DNA of 7,741 nucleotides. Origin: Comamonadaceae bacterium (lineage in GTDB: Bacteria; Pseudomonadota; Gammaproteobacteria; Burkholderiales; Burkholderiaceae_C). Both the position numbers and the translations under genes were made by a program. Where the stretch lies: the NCBI GenBank assembly GCA_947463845.1, contig CANHUM010000077.1, positions 1-7,741 of the forward strand, in the 5' to 3' direction. Below, in pieces: positions 6,274-7,741 of this stretch. How positions within the stretch are numbered: position 1 is the first letter of the stretch; each line of letters starts with the position of its first letter. The notes below the pieces were generated by a model that worked only from the letters and a program-made list of their open reading frames with translations, did not search any database and was not told the DNA's origin.

Positions 6274-7092
6274 TCAGGGCTTCAAAGAATGCTTGAGCGC
6301 CTGCAGCACGCCTTCGGGCGCTTCGGTCATGAGCGAATGGCCTGCGGGCAGCTTCACCACCGTAGGTTGGGAGCACAGATCGATCAGGCTTTGCGCGGCT
6401 TTGGGTGGCGTCATCTGGTCGGCGTTACCCAGCACAAACAGGGTGGGGCAGGCGACATGGGGCATAGCAGCTTCAGCACCAGAGTAGCTGTCGCAGGCTT
6501 TGAAACCCGTGTGGAACACATTCACCTGCCTGTTGCTGGCCAGTACCCGACGCATCAGGGCCTTGCTGCCGCCATAAAGCCAGGTGCCAGGGCCCAACGC
6601 CGAGGGGGGTGGCGCCAGTGTGGAGTGCGAGAAACTGTTGACCATGTCGATGGCCTTGAAGGGCGCGCTGACCGACTGGTCGAGCAGTGCAGGCGAGACG
6701 CGCATAGGGTAGGCGGTGCCCACCATCACCAGGTGACTCACACGGCCGGGATGCGTTTGCGCATCCCGTGCGGCGGCTTCCAGGGCGATGAGCGAGCCAA
6801 AGCTGTGGCCGATCAGTGCAGCTTTTTCAATGTTGAGCGCATCCAGCAAGGCGATGACAGTGTCGGCCGCTTCTTCCACACTTTGTGGTGGTGGGCCTTC
6901 GCTTTTGCAGTGCCCGGGCAGGTCGATGGCCAACACGTTCCAGCCGTGGTGCGCCATGTAGCGGGTTTGCAAAATCCAGACGCTGTGGTCGTTCAACACG
7001 CCGTGGATGAAAACGGCAGTGGGTTGCGCGGGGTTGAAGGGCTTGCCGCCGGTGTAGGCGTACAGGTCACGGCCCTGGACGGAAATTTTCAT
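6274..7092 (-). CDS. Alpha/beta hydrolase
   Basis: This 272-residue protein has a standard alpha/beta-hydrolase core. Motifs are the oxyanion-hole FIHG at 28-31, DLPGHCKSEG at 57-66, the nucleophile elbow GHSFGS at 95-100 with Ser97, the probable acid Asp225 in LGNADQMTP, and the catalytic His252 in PAGHSLM. A cap region lies between about 130 and 205. No signal peptide is seen, so it is probably cytosolic. Such proteins are esterases, lactonases or C-C bond hydrolases, and the sequence does not reveal the substrate. It lacks the length (usually over 350 residues) and nucleophile context of homoserine O-acetyltransferase (MetX), so it is not the missing partner of the sulfhydrylase upstream. 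Its ATG comes two bases after the sulfhydrylase stop with AGGGG seven bases before it, indicating co-transcription and coupled translation. Confidence 0.93.
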   Translation of the reverse strand: MKISVQGRDLYAYTGGKPFNPAQPTAVFIHGVLNDHSVWILQTRYMAHHGWNVLAIDLPGHCKSEGPPPQSVEEAADTVIALLDALNIEKAALIGHSFGSLIALEAAARDAQTHPGRVSHLVMVGTAYPMRVSPALLDQSVSAPFKAIDMVNSFSHSTLAPPPSALGPGTWLYGGSKALMRRVLASNRQVNVFHTGFKACDSYSGAEAAMPHVACPTLFVLGNADQMTPPKAAQSLIDLCSQPTVVKLPAGHSLMTEAPEGVLQALKHSLKP

Positions 7093-7094
7093 GA

Positions 7095-7741
7095 TCAGGC
7101 CCCTGCTTTCTCGGCAGCTTTGAGCGCCTTTTTGAGGTCGTCGATCAGGTCAGCCGGGTCTTCCAGGCCGATCGACAAACGGATCGTGCCGGGGCCAATG
7201 CCACCTGCAGCCAGCGCTTCATCGGTCATGCGGAAGTGCGTGGTGCTGGCGGGGTGGATCACCAGGCTACGGCAATCGCCCACATTGGCCAGGTGGCTGA
7301 AGACCTTGAGGGTTTCGATGAACTTTTGGCCCTGTGCGCGAGAGCCCTTGATGTCGAAACTGAACACCGAGCCCGCGCCCCGCGGCAACAGCTTTTGCGC
7401 CAAGGCGTGTGAGGGGTGGCTCTCCAGCATGGGATGGCCCACGCGGCTGACGAGTGGGTGAGCGCCCAGAAACTCGACCACTTTGGCGGTGTTGTCCATG
7501 TGCCGGGCCATGCGCAGCGGCAGGGTCTCGATGCCTTGCAAAATCAGCCACGCGGTGTGCGGGCTCATGCAAGCGCCAAAGTCGCGCAGGCCCTCGCGCC
7601 GCGCTCGCAGCAAGAAGGCGCCCACCGTGCTTTCTTCGCTGAACACCATGTTGTGAAAGCCAGCATAGGCCTGGCTCAGCTCGGCGAACTTGCCCGATTG
7701 ATCCCAGTCAAAACTGCCGCCATCGACCACCACGCCGCCCA
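7095..7741 (-). CDS. metY: O-acetylhomoserine sulfhydrylase (Cys/Met PLP enzyme), C-terminal part
   Basis: The gene enters from the right edge. The last 214 codons are present, about half of the usual ~430-residue protein. It belongs to the fold-type I PLP family of Cys/Met metabolism enzymes. The visible part opens with GGVVVDGGSFDW, which normally follows the lysine that holds PLP by about ten residues; that lysine is thus just outside the window. Further signatures are LRDFGACMSPHTAWLILQG, ETLPLRMARH, VGDCRSLVIHPASTTH and the C-terminal GPGTIRLSIGLEDPADLIDD, with the substrate-carboxylate-binding Arg expected in TIRLS. The known reaction is O-acetylhomoserine plus sulfide giving homocysteine plus acetate, in methionine synthesis. 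The VVDGG and GACMSP pattern favours the O-acetylhomoserine branch (MetY) over cystathionine gamma-synthase or MetZ, but the distinction is not certain from half a protein. The alpha/beta hydrolase gene follows after two bases. Confidence 0.88.
   Translation of the reverse strand, partial: GGVVVDGGSFDWDQSGKFAELSQAYAGFHNMVFSEESTVGAFLLRARREGLRDFGACMSPHTAWLILQGIETLPLRMARHMDNTAKVVEFLGAHPLVSRVGHPMLESHPSHALAQKLLPRGAGSVFSFDIKGSRAQGQKFIETLKVFSHLANVGDCRSLVIHPASTTHFRMTDEALAAGGIGPGTIRLSIGLEDPADLIDDLKKALKAAEKAGA
7100..7104 (-). promoter_or_regulatory. Ribosome binding site of the alpha/beta hydrolase gene
   Basis: On the minus strand AGGGG lies seven bases before the hydrolase ATG at 7092 and inside the last codons of the sulfhydrylase gene. 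The position fits a downstream gene of an operon whose ribosome site is embedded in the gene before it. Confidence 0.55.

Noticed and set aside
6604..6609. G-run in the hydrolase gene as a phase-variation tract (a similar one lies near 3252-3257)
   Set aside because: Six bases is too short to suggest slippage-based switching in GC-rich coding DNA.
6274..7092. Homoserine O-acetyltransferase (MetX) next to metY
   Set aside because: At 272 residues with a GHSFGS elbow and a generic cap, it looks like an ordinary hydrolase and not the longer MetX.
6127..7461. Long plus-strand open frame (444 codons) across the P450 start, the hydrolase and metY
   Set aside because: It lies antisense to genes with clear motifs, its translation is rich in Gln, His, Arg and Gly with no recognisable domain, and long antisense open frames are common in GC-rich genomes.

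Overview
The window is a gene-dense stretch of bacterial chromosome, moderately high in GC, with ten protein genes (two cut by the window edges) and almost no intergenic DNA. The ThyA form (N-terminal extension plus a small insert after the catalytic cysteine), the long YihY protein, the DUF2069 protein and their order point to a betaproteobacterium of the order Burkholderiales, most likely Comamonadaceae. This rests on remembered resemblance of the proteins, not on a search. No rRNA, tRNA, CRISPR array, insertion sequence, prophage or attachment site is visible, and no stretch over 300 bases lacks a gene.

Left block (1-3279, all minus strand, transcribed right to left): a DUF2069 inner-membrane protein, an FAD-linked D-2-hydroxyacid dehydrogenase, thymidylate synthase (thyA), dihydrofolate reductase (folA) and the first codons of exodeoxyribonuclease III (xth). 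Gaps are 5, 26 and 10 bases, followed by an ATGA overlap of folA and xth, so the block reads as one operon. ThyA turns dUMP into dTMP and oxidises methylene-tetrahydrofolate to dihydrofolate, FolA reduces dihydrofolate back, and Xth repairs abasic sites, including those left after uracil is removed from DNA.

Centre (3301-4554, plus strand): a YihY-family six-helix membrane protein with a cytoplasmic C-terminal tail. It diverges from the DUF2069 gene across only 21 bases and converges on the next gene with a 9-base gap.

Right block (4564-7741, all minus strand, transcribed right to left): the C-terminal half of an O-acetylhomoserine sulfhydrylase, an alpha/beta hydrolase starting 2 bases after it, a cytochrome P450, and a DUF962 (Mpo1-like) membrane protein 17 bases after the P450. 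The order suggests co-transcription. The P450 and the Mpo1-like protein form the least ordinary pair, since both belong to oxygen-using enzyme families, and the P450 carries unusual insertions.

Overall this is mainly housekeeping and accessory metabolism. I see no sign of a defence system, a selfish element or a clearly new multi-gene machine. The best leads are the P450/DUF962 pair, the P450 insertions, the crowded divergent junction at 3280-3300 and the HTH-like tail of YihY.
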